Numbered from the stretch's first letter, positions 1 through 8,568 are shown. The stretch is 64,000 nt of DNA from Bacteroidales bacterium UBA3297 (GCA_002362105.1 DETD01000026.1:1-64000), one strand, 5' to 3'. Notes: generated by a model from the letters alone, not told the origin. Made by a program: numbers and translations.

Positions 1-608
1 TGGCAAGATATATTGGTCCAAAATCGAGAATCGCTCGTAAGTTTGGTGAAGCTATCTTCGGTCCTGATAAGGTTTTGTCTAAGCGCAACTTCCCACCAGG
101 CCAGCACGGAGTAAACAAGAGAAAGAAGACTTCTGAGTATGGTGCTCAGTTGAATGAAAAGCAGAAGGCTAAGTATACTTATGGCGTTCTTGAGCGTCAG
201 TTCCGTATCCTTTTCGATGAAGCTTCTCGTTCTAAGGGCGTTACCGGTGAAGTTCTTTTGCAGCTTCTTGAGTCTCGTCTGGACAACATCGTTTTCCGTT
301 TGGGTATCGCTCGCAGCCGCGCAGCTGCTCGTCAGTTCGTTTCTCACTGCCACATTACTGTTGATGGTAAGGTTGTTAACATCCCTTCTTACTCAGTAAA
401 GCCTGGTCAGATTGTAGCTGTTCGTGAGAAGTCTAAGTCTTTGGAGGTTATCGCTGATAACTTGGCTGGCTTCAACCACGCTAAGTATCCTTGGTTGGAG
501 TGGGACAATGCTTCTATGGCTGGTAAGTATTCTTACATTCCAGAACGCGCTGATATCCCTGAAAACATCAAGGAACAATCAATCGTCGAGTTGTACTCTA
601 AACAATAA
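1..608 (+). CDS. rpsD: 30S ribosomal protein S4 (first base of start codon missing)
   Basis: Primary 16S rRNA-binding protein that nucleates assembly of the small subunit body. The window opens on the T of the ATG, so only one base is missing; the reading frame from there gives MARYIGPKSRIARKFGEAIF and then the S4 N-terminal region, for 202 residues in all, the usual length in Bacteroidota. The S4 RNA-binding fold lies at about residues 90-155 (SRLDNIVFRLGIARS). It is followed closely by rpoA and rplQ on the same strand, the normal end of the alpha operon. Confidence 0.97.
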   Translation, partial: ARYIGPKSRIARKFGEAIFGPDKVLSKRNFPPGQHGVNKRKKTSEYGAQLNEKQKAKYTYGVLERQFRILFDEASRSKGVTGEVLLQLLESRLDNIVFRLGIARSRAAARQFVSHCHITVDGKVVNIPSYSVKPGQIVAVREKSKSLEVIADNLAGFNHAKYPWLEWDNASMAGKYSYIPERADIPENIKEQSIVELYSKQ

Positions 609-622
609 TTAAAATTTTGTCC

Positions 623-1615
623 ATGGCTATATTAGCATTTCAAAAACCCGATAAAGTTATTATGTTGGAGGCGGATGAACACAAAGGTGTCTTTGAGTTC
701 CGTCCGTTAGAGCCTGGCTATGGTATTACTATAGGTAATGCCTTGAGAAGAATTCTCCTTTCTTCTCTCGAAGGCTTTGCCATCACTTCCATCAAAATCG
801 ATGGTGTAGATCACGAGTTTTCTTACATCCCTGGTGTAATTGAAGATGTTACTGGTATCATTCTTCAACTTAAGCAGGTTCGTTTCAAACAGAAAGTTGA
901 CGAAGTTGAAAACGAAAAGGTCGACCTGACTGTTTCGGGTACCGAAGTGTTCACAGCCGGAGATATTACCAAAGGTTTGACTGGATTTGAAGTCCTCAAT
1001 CCTGAATTGGAAATCTGCCACCTCAATCCTGGTACTGAGTTCCACATTGTTATGACTATCGGTAAAGGACGTGGTTGGGTGCCTGCTGACGAAAACAAGC
1101 AGCCTAATCAGGAAATTGGCGTTCTTCCTATCGACTCAATTTTTACTCCTATTCGTAACGTTAAGTATACTATCGACCCTTATCGTGTTGAGCAGAAGAC
1201 TGACTACGAAAAGTTGACTCTTGAAATTGAATCTGATGGCTCAATTCATCCTAAAGATGCGTTGAAGGAAGCTGCTAAGATCCTTATCTACCACTTCATG
1301 CTCTTCTCTGATGAGAAGATAACTATCGATTCTCGTGACGGTGCTGATGACGAAGGCTTTGATGAAGAAGTGCTTCACATGCGTCAGTTGCTCAAGACTA
1401 AGTTGGTCGACATGAACCTCTCTGTTCGTGCGCTTAACTGCTTGAAAGCTGCCGATGTTGAAACTCTTGGCGATTTGGTTGTATTCAATAAGAACGATCT
1501 ATTAAAGTTCCGCAACTTCGGTAAGAAGTCGCTCACTGAGTTGGATCAGTTGTTGGATAGCCTCAACCTCTCCTTCGGTTTGGATATCTCTAAGTATAAA
1601 TTAGAAAAAGAGTAA
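623..1615 (+). CDS. rpoA: RNA polymerase alpha subunit
   Basis: Alpha subunit, 330 residues: the N-terminal domain dimerises and assembles beta and beta', the C-terminal domain contacts promoter UP elements and activators. Visible are the alpha-NTD core motif GNALRRILLSSLEG at about residues 37-50 and, near the C terminus, the helix-hairpin-helix of alpha-CTD (LLKFRNFGKKSLTEL). An in-frame TTG two codons upstream (617) could extend the frame, but MAILAFQKPDK is the normal family start. It lies 14 bases after rpsD and 6 bases before rplQ, one transcription unit. Confidence 0.97.
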   Translation: MAILAFQKPDKVIMLEADEHKGVFEFRPLEPGYGITIGNALRRILLSSLEGFAITSIKIDGVDHEFSYIPGVIEDVTGIILQLKQVRFKQKVDEVENEKVDLTVSGTEVFTAGDITKGLTGFEVLNPELEICHLNPGTEFHIVMTIGKGRGWVPADENKQPNQEIGVLPIDSIFTPIRNVKYTIDPYRVEQKTDYEKLTLEIESDGSIHPKDALKEAAKILIYHFMLFSDEKITIDSRDGADDEGFDEEVLHMRQLLKTKLVDMNLSVRALNCLKAADVETLGDLVVFNKNDLLKFRNFGKKSLTELDQLLDSLNLSFGLDISKYKLEKE

Positions 1616-1621
1616 TTTAAA

Positions 1622-2104
1622 ATGAAACATATCAAGACTTTCAACCATTTGAGCAGAAAGCATTCTCACCGTAAGTCAATGCTTGCTAATATGGCGATTT
1701 CTCTCATCATGCACAAGCGCATCAACACTACTGTTGCTAAGGCTAAGGCTTTGAGAGTATATGTTGAGCCTCTCCTTACCAAATCTAAGGAAGATTCAAC
1801 TAATTCACGTCGTGTAGTGTTCAGCTATCTTCAGAACAAGGAAGCCGTTACTGAATTGTTCCGTGAGGTTTCTCAGAAGATCGCTAACCGTAATGGTGGC
1901 TACACCCGTATCATCAAGACTGGTCTTCGTCTTGGCGATGCTGCAGAAATGTGCTTCATCGAACTCGTTGACTACAATGAGGCTATGTTGAAGAACGCTG
2001 CTCCTGCTGCTAAGAAGGCTACTCGCCGTGGTGGTAAGAAGAAGACTACCGAGGCTGCTGTTGTTGAGGAGGCTGCTCCTGCAACTACTGAGTCTGCTGA
2101 ATAA
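1622..2104 (+). CDS. rplQ: 50S ribosomal protein L17
   Basis: Large-subunit protein L17 located near the peptide exit tunnel. The first ~120 residues match the family (NHLSRKHSHRKSMLANMAIS, then GYTRIIKTGLRLGDAAEMCF). At 160 residues it is longer than the ~127 of E. coli because of a low-complexity Ala/Lys/Glu tail from about residue 125, common in Bacteroidota. Last gene of the operon; a strong terminator follows. Confidence 0.96.
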   Translation: MKHIKTFNHLSRKHSHRKSMLANMAISLIMHKRINTTVAKAKALRVYVEPLLTKSKEDSTNSRRVVFSYLQNKEAVTELFREVSQKIANRNGGYTRIIKTGLRLGDAAEMCFIELVDYNEAMLKNAAPAAKKATRRGGKKKTTEAAVVEEAAPATTESAE

Positions 2105-2120
2105 TTTTTATTCCAGATAT

Positions 2121-2153
2121 AAAAAAGGGTTCTCTTTTGGGAACCCTTTTTTT
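2121..2153 (+). terminator. Rho-independent terminator of the rpsD-rpoA-rplQ operon
   Basis: AAAAAAGGGTTC pairs with GGAACCCTTTTTT around a short loop and ends in a T run, 16 bases after the rplQ stop. Confidence 0.9.
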
Positions 2154-2180
2154 GTTGCCGGATGGTCTATAATAGTCTAT

Positions 2181-2229
2181 AATAAAACAAGCCGGATTGG
2201 AAACGCATCTAAACCCGTCTTGTTTTATT
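2181..2229. repeat. 11-bp perfect inverted repeat, wide loop
   Basis: AATAAAACAAG (2181-2191) and CTTGTTTTATT (2219-2229) are exact reverse complements 27 bases apart, between the rplQ terminator and the pyrH terminator. Just upstream, TCTATAATA occurs twice (2166, 2176). It could be a second terminator or decayed sequence; function unknown. Confidence 0.5.
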
Positions 2230-2248
2230 GCTTGCTGAACGCAAAAGC

Positions 2249-2287
2249 AAAGCGGGCGGAATCCTTTCGGTTCCCGCCCGCTTATTT
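2249..2287 (-). terminator. Terminator of the pyrH transcript
   Basis: G+C-rich hairpin, AAGCGGGCGG pairing with CCGCCCGCTT, 15 bases beyond the pyrH stop on the minus strand and followed there by a T-rich stretch. Confidence 0.8.
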
Positions 2288-2302
2288 TCGTTCTAACAGC
2301 GT

Positions 2303-3013
2303 TTATGGGTGTACGTAGGTGCCAATGCCTTCGCCGCTCATAACCTTCTTTAAATTGCCGTATTTGTCCATGTTGAACACAATGATAGGAAGGCCGTTCG
2401 TTTTGCACATCTCTGTAGCGGTAAGGTCCATTACCTTCAAACCACGCTTCAAGATTTCGTCGTATGAAATATCGTCAAACTTGGTCGCTGTTGGATCCTT
2501 TTCTGGGTCTGCGGTGTAGATGCCGTCGACGCGGGTGCCTTTCAACATAACGTCGGCTTCTATCTCAATGCCACGGAGCGACGAACCTGTGTCGGTAGTG
2601 AAATATGGGTTGCCGGTTCCTGCTCCGAAAATGGCGATTTTGCCGGCTTCAATTGTTTCTATTGCCTTGTCTTTGCTGTAGAAATTGCCGATTGGCTCCA
2701 TTCTGATGGCTGTCAGTACTTCGGCTTGTACGCCTACGGCTTTCAGTGCAGACTGGAGTGCCAGACTGTTGATGACGGTTGCCAGCATACCCATCTGGTC
2801 GCCCTTTACACGGTCGAAGCCTTTTGACGCTCCGCTCAAACCACGGAAGATGTTTCCACCGCCAATCACAATGCCGATTTCGATGCCCATCTCATGGATT
2901 TCCTTTATCTGCTCGGCGTAGTCTGCTAGCCTTTTTTCGTCTATGCCGTATCCTTTCTCGCCCATCAGCGACTCTCCGCTGAGTTTGAGCAGTATTCTTT
3001 TGAATTTAGCCAT
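2303..3013 (-). CDS. pyrH: UMP kinase
   Basis: Phosphorylates UMP to UDP in pyrimidine nucleotide synthesis. It is 236 residues, as in the bacterial hexameric enzyme of the amino-acid-kinase fold. Visible motifs: phosphate-binding KLSGESLMG at residues 9-17, GGGNIFRG at about 50-57 and TDTGSSLRGIEIEADVMLKG in the nucleotide and UMP site. The upstream LysM gene ends only 12 bases away, so the two may share a transcript, though they are functionally unrelated. Confidence 0.96.
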   Translation of the reverse strand: MAKFKRILLKLSGESLMGEKGYGIDEKRLADYAEQIKEIHEMGIEIGIVIGGGNIFRGLSGASKGFDRVKGDQMGMLATVINSLALQSALKAVGVQAEVLTAIRMEPIGNFYSKDKAIETIEAGKIAIFGAGTGNPYFTTDTGSSLRGIEIEADVMLKGTRVDGIYTADPEKDPTATKFDDISYDEILKRGLKVMDLTATEMCKTNGLPIIVFNMDKYGNLKKVMSGEGIGTYVHP

Positions 3014-3025
3014 TTTTATAGTTTT

Positions 3026-4924
3026 TTATTGTTTTATTATCAGTTTCTGGTTCAAGCGGAGCTTGTCGTTCTTCAGGTTATTCCACTCCATCAGCTGTTT
3101 CACAGTGCAGTGGTGCCTTCTCGATATGTTGTAGAGGTTATCTCCGTTCTTTACGGTATATACACCGTTGACAGCCATATTTGGAGCTTCCTTCTTTTCA
3201 ACTTCGTGCTTGGCCGTGTTGGTCGTGTTCTGGATTTTCTTTTCTGCAACGACCTCTTTCTTCGGAAGTACTTTCTTGCCACTCTTCTTTATGACAAGTT
3301 TCGCACCGGCTCTGATGTTGGTGGTCTTCATGTGGTTCCATACCATCAGTTGTTTTGTGCTTACGCCATATTTGCTGGCAATTTTGCTGAAAGTGTCACC
3401 CTTCTTTATCGTGTATACGATGTCTTCTTCTACTTGTGCTTCCGCTTCGCCCTCTTCTGTCGTGTTTTCGGCCAGCTGTTCGGTGCCTGCCGGTTCCCGA
3501 GGGTCAGCAATTGTAGGAATGACCTTTACGGTGTCTTCTGTATAGTAGATACCTGTCGCATCGGACCTGACTTTTATAATTCTGCCGGCCCTAATGTCTT
3601 TATGGGTGAGGTGGTTCCATTCTTTCAAGTCTTCAACCGTTACGCCATATTTAACGGCCAACGTCTCTAGCGTCTCGCCGTCTCTAACCGTGTGGACGCC
3701 CTTTTTGTCGGCTCGTTTGATGACGAGTTTTGTGCCTGGTTGCAGAATGTTGCTGGTAAGGTTGTTCCAGCTCTTTAACTCTTGCAAGTTACAGCCGTAC
3801 CTGCGCGTAATCTGGTAGATGTTCTCACCTTTGGCTACGGTATGTACAACCTCGCCGTTTTCTATGGTGTCTTTTGGCATCGTATGGTCAATAGGGCGGA
3901 TAACCAGTTCTTGCCCTACGGTTACCGGGTTGCCTTTCAGGTTGTTCCAGGTGTCAATTTCCCTTACCGTACAATGGTATTTTTGGGAGATAGTGCAGAG
4001 GTTTTCCCCCTCTTTTACAGTAATGGTCACGTTGTTGGCGTTGCCATAGCGTTCTGCCTTCGCTTTTTCAAGTGCCTCCTGTGCCTGCTCGTCTGTTTTT
4101 GCAACAGCCGGTTTTACCACCAGCTTTTGGCCGATTTTCAGTTGCGCGCCCTTCTTCAAGTTGTTCCATTTTTGGATTTGTGCAGGGGCTACGTGGTATT
4201 TTTTTGCGATAGAGTAGACGTTCTCTCCTTTTTTCACCGTATGGCGTTCGTCAACCTCTACAACGGTGTTCTCTGTTGTTTCTTCTTCCTCTTCGTCTTC
4301 TATGCTGATGGCCGAAGGTGGAGGTGTGATGTTGTAGAATGTGTTGTCGATAGGAAGTGGACTTGGCGATACAACGTCAACCATTCGCTTGGCACCACGG
4401 AAACGCTTGCTGTAGTAGCCTCCGTCGGGGTAGCGTGCAATAGAGACGCCTTTTGAAGAAGAGGAGTGGATGAAGCGGAACGATTTGTTGTCTGGTGCTA
4501 CATCGTACACAATTCCTACATGGCCGACACCCGCGTGCGCGTCGCGCCCTGTGAAAAAGACAAGGTCGCCTTTGTGGATGTGCTCTTTCGATACTTTTAT
4601 ACCCTGCTGGTATTGGTCGCGTGAGTTGTTCCCCAAATTGAAGCCCAGTTGCTTGAAAACATAGCTGGTGAAGCCAGAACAGTCGAATGTGTTCGGACCT
4701 TTGCTGCCGCTTCGGTACGGCTTGCCCATGTGGCGGGTGGCTTCGAAAATGATGGAATCGGCTAAGGTTACAGGTTCGGGTAGTGTGTCGTGGGTGATGG
4801 CGAGCCGCGCACGTAGTTGTGCCGTTTGTGGCCGCCTGGTGTTACTCTTCTTTCCTTTCTTCTTTGCTGCCATACATGGCAGGCTGAAGGCGATACATAT
4901 AAGGAATAATAAGAGTTTTTTCAT
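3026..4924 (-). CDS. NlpC/P60 cell-wall hydrolase with six LysM repeats
   Basis: Predicted secreted D-glutamyl-diamino-acid endopeptidase anchored to peptidoglycan. The start is taken at ATG 4924 (MKKLLLFLICIAFSLPCMA, a clear signal peptide) rather than the in-frame ATG 18 codons earlier. Residues ~52-195 are an NlpC/P60 domain with catalytic Cys82 (TFDCSGF), His135 (GVGHVGIVY) and a third polar residue His153 (RFIHSS). Residues ~240-632 hold six LysM units, each with (V/I)xxGxxxxxI...(W)N(N/H)(L/M)...(G)xxLxI, separated by charged linkers. LysM repeats C-terminal to the hydrolase, and six of them, are more than most family members carry. A minus-strand -7 motif TATATTTG lies at 4987-4994, and AGGAGG occurs in the leader but too far from the start to act as its SD. 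Confidence 0.88.
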   Translation of the reverse strand: MKKLLLFLICIAFSLPCMAAKKKGKKSNTRRPQTAQLRARLAITHDTLPEPVTLADSIIFEATRHMGKPYRSGSKGPNTFDCSGFTSYVFKQLGFNLGNNSRDQYQQGIKVSKEHIHKGDLVFFTGRDAHAGVGHVGIVYDVAPDNKSFRFIHSSSSKGVSIARYPDGGYYSKRFRGAKRMVDVVSPSPLPIDNTFYNITPPPSAISIEDEEEEETTENTVVEVDERHTVKKGENVYSIAKKYHVAPAQIQKWNNLKKGAQLKIGQKLVVKPAVAKTDEQAQEALEKAKAERYGNANNVTITVKEGENLCTISQKYHCTVREIDTWNNLKGNPVTVGQELVIRPIDHTMPKDTIENGEVVHTVAKGENIYQITRRYGCNLQELKSWNNLTSNILQPGTKLVIKRADKKGVHTVRDGETLETLAVKYGVTVEDLKEWNHLTHKDIRAGRIIKVRSDATGIYYTEDTVKVIPTIADPREPAGTEQLAENTTEEGEAEAQVEEDIVYTIKKGDTFSKIASKYGVSTKQLMVWNHMKTTNIRAGAKLVIKKSGKKVLPKKEVVAEKKIQNTTNTAKHEVEKKEAPNMAVNGVYTVKNGDNLYNISRRHHCTVKQLMEWNNLKNDKLRLNQKLIIKQ

Positions 4925-5061
4925 CTGTTTTCCACTACTTGTTTTTTCTCGTTGGTGATGCAGCAAAAATCGCACCACTTTTAATGCAAATATACGTTTT
5001 TTACCTCCTAGTTTGAAATAAATGGTGCAATAAGTGCCCTTTTTGGGGACAAAAATACAAA

Positions 5062-5096
5062 AACCAGCCTCCTATTTTGCTGGAGACTGGTTTTTT
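5062..5096 (-). terminator. Terminator after tRNA-Ser
   Basis: CCAGTCTCC pairs with GGAGGCTGG (one mismatch) on the minus strand, followed by TTTTTG. It begins just beyond the tRNA 3' end. T runs on both sides make it plausible in either direction. Confidence 0.8.
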
Positions 5097-5097
5097 G

Positions 5098-5185
5098 CGG
5101 AAAGAGAGGGATTCAAACCCTCGGTACGGCAAAGCCGTACGCCGGATTTCGAGTCCGGTCCATTCGATCACTCTGGCATCTTTCC
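5098..5185 (-). tRNA. tRNA-Ser (anticodon CGA)
   Basis: An 88-nt class II tRNA. The acceptor stem is GGAAAGA/TCTTTCC with G discriminator; the anticodon arm is CCGGA-CTCGAAA-TCCGG, giving anticodon CGA (reads UCG). A long variable arm (CGTACGGC..GCCGTAC type) is diagnostic of serine tRNAs, and the T arm contains GGTTCAAACCC. The CCA end is not encoded: the base after the discriminator is C followed by A residues. Confidence 0.95.
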
Positions 5186-5197
5186 TAATTGACACTG

Positions 5198-5228
5198 CGA
5201 AATTAATTCTTTTTTCTTCCAATACAAT
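5198..5228 (-). promoter_or_regulatory. Promoter of tRNA-Ser
   Basis: Reading the minus strand: ATTG, 19 bases, then TAATTTCG, close to the Bacteroidota consensus TTTG-N19..21-TAnnTTTG, ending 12 bases before the mature tRNA 5' end. Confidence 0.65.
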
Positions 5229-5310
5229 TCTGTGGAGGCATTTATTTCTTGGAAGAGGCGTATTTTTTTATTTTTTTGTGCTTGTTTTCGCTTTTTGTAC
5301 GTGTTCGGCG

Positions 5311-5958
5311 TCAGATGTAGTACTCTGCCATGTCGACGATGCCGGCCCGCACCGCATACCTTATGGCTTCGTGCACGTTGTTGACCTCGAGTTTACGGAA
5401 AATGTTTTTGCGGTGTGTGTTTATAGTATGGAAACTCAGACAACGGTCTGCCGCAATCTCTTTGGTCGTTTTCCCCATGGCAATTTCTTTGAGCACAAGC
5501 CGCTCTGTTGGCGACAACGGTATTTTTTCTTCTTCTTTTTGCCTCAGGGTAGAGTTGAGCAAGAGGTTTTGCACGTAGTGGCAGATATAGCGCTCTTTCT
5601 TGAAAACAACGCGCAGCGCAAACTCTATTTCGTCTTTTTTACTGTCCTTCATTAAGAAGCTGGTCTTGTTGTTCGTCAGCACCATTTTACGGATGAACTG
5701 CTCGTTAAGTTCCGGACTGAAAAACATCCATTGGCTTTCCGGAAATCGTTCCACAACAATTAAAATGTCGTCTGCTTCTTCAAAGTCGAAATTCGTATGG
5801 TCGAGTATGACAATCGCATCGTTGCCCTTTTGTAGCTCCGTTACCAAATGGTTCTTGTTATCGACCTCACATATCTCAACATCCTCTTTTAATATGTTGA
5901 TGTAATATCTGATACCCGCTTTTGTTATGTCTTGCAGGTCGGCTAGTATAACTTTCAT
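5311..5958 (-). CDS. LuxR-family response regulator with divergent receiver
   Basis: DNA-binding regulator of 215 residues, start at ATG 5958 (MKVILADLQDITKAG). Residues ~1-120 resemble a receiver domain: acidic residues near the N terminus (LADLQD), a candidate phospho-Asp in VILDHTNFD at about residue 58 and Lys in FLMKDS near 108. The sequence around them is far from typical (no DxxMP). Residues ~150-212 are a clear LuxR helix-turn-helix (LSPTERLVLKEIAMGKTTKE, then SFHTINTHRKNIFRKL). No kinase gene is adjacent. It is divergent from metY across a 180-bp space holding a palindrome, so it may control sulfur or methionine genes; that link is inference. Confidence 0.85.
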   Translation of the reverse strand: MKVILADLQDITKAGIRYYINILKEDVEICEVDNKNHLVTELQKGNDAIVILDHTNFDFEEADDILIVVERFPESQWMFFSPELNEQFIRKMVLTNNKTSFLMKDSKKDEIEFALRVVFKKERYICHYVQNLLLNSTLRQKEEEKIPLSPTERLVLKEIAMGKTTKEIAADRCLSFHTINTHRKNIFRKLEVNNVHEAIRYAVRAGIVDMAEYYI

Positions 5959-6001
5959 TTGTTTTTCCGTTATGGTGCAAATATAGTGCAATTAGTTTAG
6001 A

Positions 6002-6019
6002 ATACCATACATGTGGTAT
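6002..6019. promoter_or_regulatory. Candidate operator palindrome between luxR and metY
   Basis: ATACCA-TACATG-TGGTAT: 6-bp perfect arms around a 6-base centre. It lies about 20 bases upstream of the metY -33 element and overlaps the expected -33 position of the divergent regulator gene, whose -7 motif TATATTTG is at 5978-5985 on the minus strand. Confidence 0.5.
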
Positions 6020-6039
6020 CAAAATGGCATTTTTGTGCG

Positions 6040-6071
6040 ATTGCCTACCCTGTGCGCTTGCTCTAACTTTG
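6040..6071 (+). promoter_or_regulatory. Promoter of metY-cysK
   Basis: ATTG, 20 bases, TAACTTTG: a good match to the Bacteroidota consensus. Transcription would begin near 6078, giving a leader of about 60 nt that holds a small hairpin (CGTCG/CGACG) and a strong SD (AGGAGG at 6125-6130). Confidence 0.65.
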
Positions 6072-6138
6072 CATCGTCGAAAAGAAAGAAACGACGTTGT
6101 AAAAAAAGAAAAACAAAAATATATAGGAGGTTAAATTT

Positions 6139-7422
6139 ATGGGAAAAAAACTTCACTTCGAGACACTTCAGCTTCATGTAGGTCAGGAACAGGCCGACCC
6201 AACAACCGATTCACGTGCGGTGCCTATCTACCAGACTACTTCGTATGTGTTCCACAACTTCCAGCATGCGGCCGACCGTTTTGCGTTGAGAGATGCCGGT
6301 AATGTATACGGACGTATCACGAACTCTACCCAGGGCGTGCTCGAAGAGCGTGTTGCAGCGCTCGAGGGCGGTGTGGCCGGTTTGGCTGTGGCCAGTGGTG
6401 CGGCTGCCATCACTTACGCCATTGAGAACATTACGAAGAGCGGCGACCACGTTGTGGCTTCGAAAACCATCTACGGCGGAACTTACAACCTGCTTTCTCA
6501 CACCCTTCCTACCTATGGTATTTCTACCACTTTCGTCGATGCGCACAAGCTAGACGAGATTGAGGCTGCCATTAAGGAGAACACCAAGTTGGTGTTCATT
6601 GAAACACTGGGTAATCCGAATTCCGACGTGCTCGACATCAAGGCCATTGCCGACGTCGCACACAAGCACGGCATTCCATTGTTGATTGACAACACATTCG
6701 GAACTCCATACCTGATCCGACCAATCGAATACGGCGCAGACGTAGTTATCCACTCTGCCACCAAGTTCATCGGCGGTCACGGAACTTCTCTTGGTGGTAT
6801 TATTGTCGACTCTGGTAAGTTCGATTGGAAGAAAAGCGGCAAGTTCCCTCAGTTGACTACTCCAGACCCAAATTACCATGGTGTTGTGTTTACCGAGGCA
6901 TTGGGTGCTGCTGCCTACATTGGCAGAATTAGAACCGTGCTTTTAAGAGACACAGGCGCGGCCATCAGTCCGTTCAACGCCTTCATCCTCTTGCAGGGCT
7001 TGGAGACCCTCTCACTCCGTGTTGAGCGTCATACCTACAACACCCAGAAGGTGATCGACTACCTGTTGAAGAACCCTAAGGTAACCAAGGTTAACCATCC
7101 GTCTGTTCCAACCCATCCAGACCACGAACTGTATAAGAAGTTGTTCCCTAACGGTGGTGGTTCCATCTTCACGTTCGACATCAAGGGCGGCCAGAAAGAG
7201 GCAGAGATCTTCATCGACAAGCTGAAAATCTTCTCTCTGTTAGCCAATGTGGCCGATGTTAAGTCGCTCGTCATCCACCCTGCCACTACCACCCACTCAC
7301 AGCTTAGTGCCGAGGAGTTGGCGTCTACCGGCATTCTGGAGAGCACTATCCGTCTGAGCATTGGTACCGAGCACGTCGACGATATTATCGACGACTTGCA
7401 GCAGGCGTTCGACGCTATTTAA
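6139..7422 (+). CDS. metY: O-acetylhomoserine sulfhydrylase
   Basis: PLP-dependent enzyme converting O-acetylhomoserine plus sulfide to homocysteine and acetate. At 427 residues it has the length of the MetY branch of the Cys/Met-metabolism family. It has the family N terminus (FETLQLHVGQ), cofactor-site VASGAAAITYAI near residue 85, DNTFGTPYL, and the PLP lysine in HSATKFIGGHGTSLGG at about residue 212. AGGAGG precedes the start by 8 bases, an unusually strong SD for this genome. cysK follows 49 bases later. MetA at 61.7 kb has the acetyl-type specificity residue and should supply its substrate. Confidence 0.95.
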   Translation: MGKKLHFETLQLHVGQEQADPTTDSRAVPIYQTTSYVFHNFQHAADRFALRDAGNVYGRITNSTQGVLEERVAALEGGVAGLAVASGAAAITYAIENITKSGDHVVASKTIYGGTYNLLSHTLPTYGISTTFVDAHKLDEIEAAIKENTKLVFIETLGNPNSDVLDIKAIADVAHKHGIPLLIDNTFGTPYLIRPIEYGADVVIHSATKFIGGHGTSLGGIIVDSGKFDWKKSGKFPQLTTPDPNYHGVVFTEALGAAAYIGRIRTVLLRDTGAAISPFNAFILLQGLETLSLRVERHTYNTQKVIDYLLKNPKVTKVNHPSVPTHPDHELYKKLFPNGGGSIFTFDIKGGQKEAEIFIDKLKIFSLLANVADVKSLVIHPATTTHSQLSAEELASTGILESTIRLSIGTEHVDDIIDDLQQAFDAI

Positions 7423-7471
7423 TCAACTCTTCTTTAAAAATCAATATATCAACCTTTAATTCTCAACGGTT

Positions 7472-8419
7472 ATGAAAATCGCAAAAAAACTTACCGACCT
7501 TATAGGAAATACCCCTCTTTTGTCCTTAGACCGCTATGCCGCTTCAAAGGGCGTGGCTGCTGGTTCTGTTATTGCCAAGCTGGAATACTTCAATCCGGCT
7601 GGCAGTGTGAAAGACCGTGTTGCCTTTGCTATGGTGGAAGATGCCGAGCAGAAGGGTATCTTGAAACCAGGTGCTACTATTATTGAGCCTACAAGCGGAA
7701 ACACTGGCGTTGGCTTGGCTTTTGTTTCTTCTGTAAAAGGCTACAACCTGATCCTTACTATGCCTGACTCTATGAGTATAGAACGCCGCAATTTGCTGAA
7801 AGCCTATGGCGCACGTCTTGAACTTACCCCTGGTAAGGATGGTATGAAGGGCGCTATTGCCAAGGCGGAAAGCTTGAAGGCTGAAATTCCGGGCGCGGTC
7901 ATCCTACAGCAGTTCGAGAACCTCGCTAACCCTGAAAAGCACTATCGTACTACGGGCGAGGAAATCTGGCGCGATACTGACGGACAAGTCGATATCTTTG
8001 TCGCTGGTGTGGGTACTGGTGGCACTGTTAGTGGTGTGGGTAAACTGTTGAAGGAGAAGAACCCGAATGTGAAGATTGTGGCTGTTGAGCCTGCTGCCTC
8101 TCCGGTTCTTTCTGGTGGCAATCCGGGCCCTCACAAAATTCAGGGTATTGGTGCTGGCTTCGTGCCTAAGACGTTTAACCGTGGTGTTGTTGACCAGATT
8201 TTCACTGTCGAGAACGACGATGCTATCCGTACCGGACGCGAATTGGCACAGCAGGAAGGCCTTCTGGTTGGTATTTCTTCTGGTGCTGCTGCCTATGCGG
8301 CTTTCCAGTTGGCCAAGTTGCCAGAGAATAAGGGTAAAAAGATTGTCGCTTTGTTGCCTGATACTGGCGAACGTTATCTTTCTACTATTCTCTATGCTTT
8401 TGAAGAATATCCTCTTTAA
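7472..8419 (+). CDS. cysK: Cysteine synthase A (O-acetylserine sulfhydrylase)
   Basis: Forms cysteine from O-acetylserine and sulfide with PLP. It is 315 residues, standard for CysK. The PLP lysine is in NPAGSVKDRVA at about residue 46; the substrate loop TSGNTG is at ~75 and the phosphate-binding glycine loop GTGGTVSGVG at ~180. It is co-directional with metY and 49 bases behind it, with a terminator after it, so the two sulfide-fixing enzymes probably share one transcript. Confidence 0.95.
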   Translation: MKIAKKLTDLIGNTPLLSLDRYAASKGVAAGSVIAKLEYFNPAGSVKDRVAFAMVEDAEQKGILKPGATIIEPTSGNTGVGLAFVSSVKGYNLILTMPDSMSIERRNLLKAYGARLELTPGKDGMKGAIAKAESLKAEIPGAVILQQFENLANPEKHYRTTGEEIWRDTDGQVDIFVAGVGTGGTVSGVGKLLKEKNPNVKIVAVEPAASPVLSGGNPGPHKIQGIGAGFVPKTFNRGVVDQIFTVENDDAIRTGRELAQQEGLLVGISSGAAAYAAFQLAKLPENKGKKIVALLPDTGERYLSTILYAFEEYPL

Positions 8420-8443
8420 GTGTAGATTTTTTCTGATGACGAG

Positions 8444-8486
8444 GCGGGGACATATGTTTGCGGTATGTCCCCGCTTCTCTTTTCTT
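8444..8486 (+). terminator. Terminator after cysK
   Basis: GCGGGGACATA and TATGTCCCCGC form a perfect 11-bp stem with a 9-base loop, then a T-rich tract. Confidence 0.9.
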
Positions 8487-8533
8487 CGATAAAACCCCCG
8501 CTCTGTTTGAATGCACTTTTCACAGAATTGGCC

Positions 8534-8541
8534 TATCTTTG
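8534..8541 (+). promoter_or_regulatory. -7 promoter element of the YejM-like gene
   Basis: TATCTTTG matches TAnnTTTG exactly and lies 27 bases before the chosen ATG. TTTG occurs at 8506-8509, 24 bases upstream, a little further than the usual spacer. Confidence 0.5.
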
Positions 8542-8568
8542 CACAATGCAATTATATTCTGTATATCT

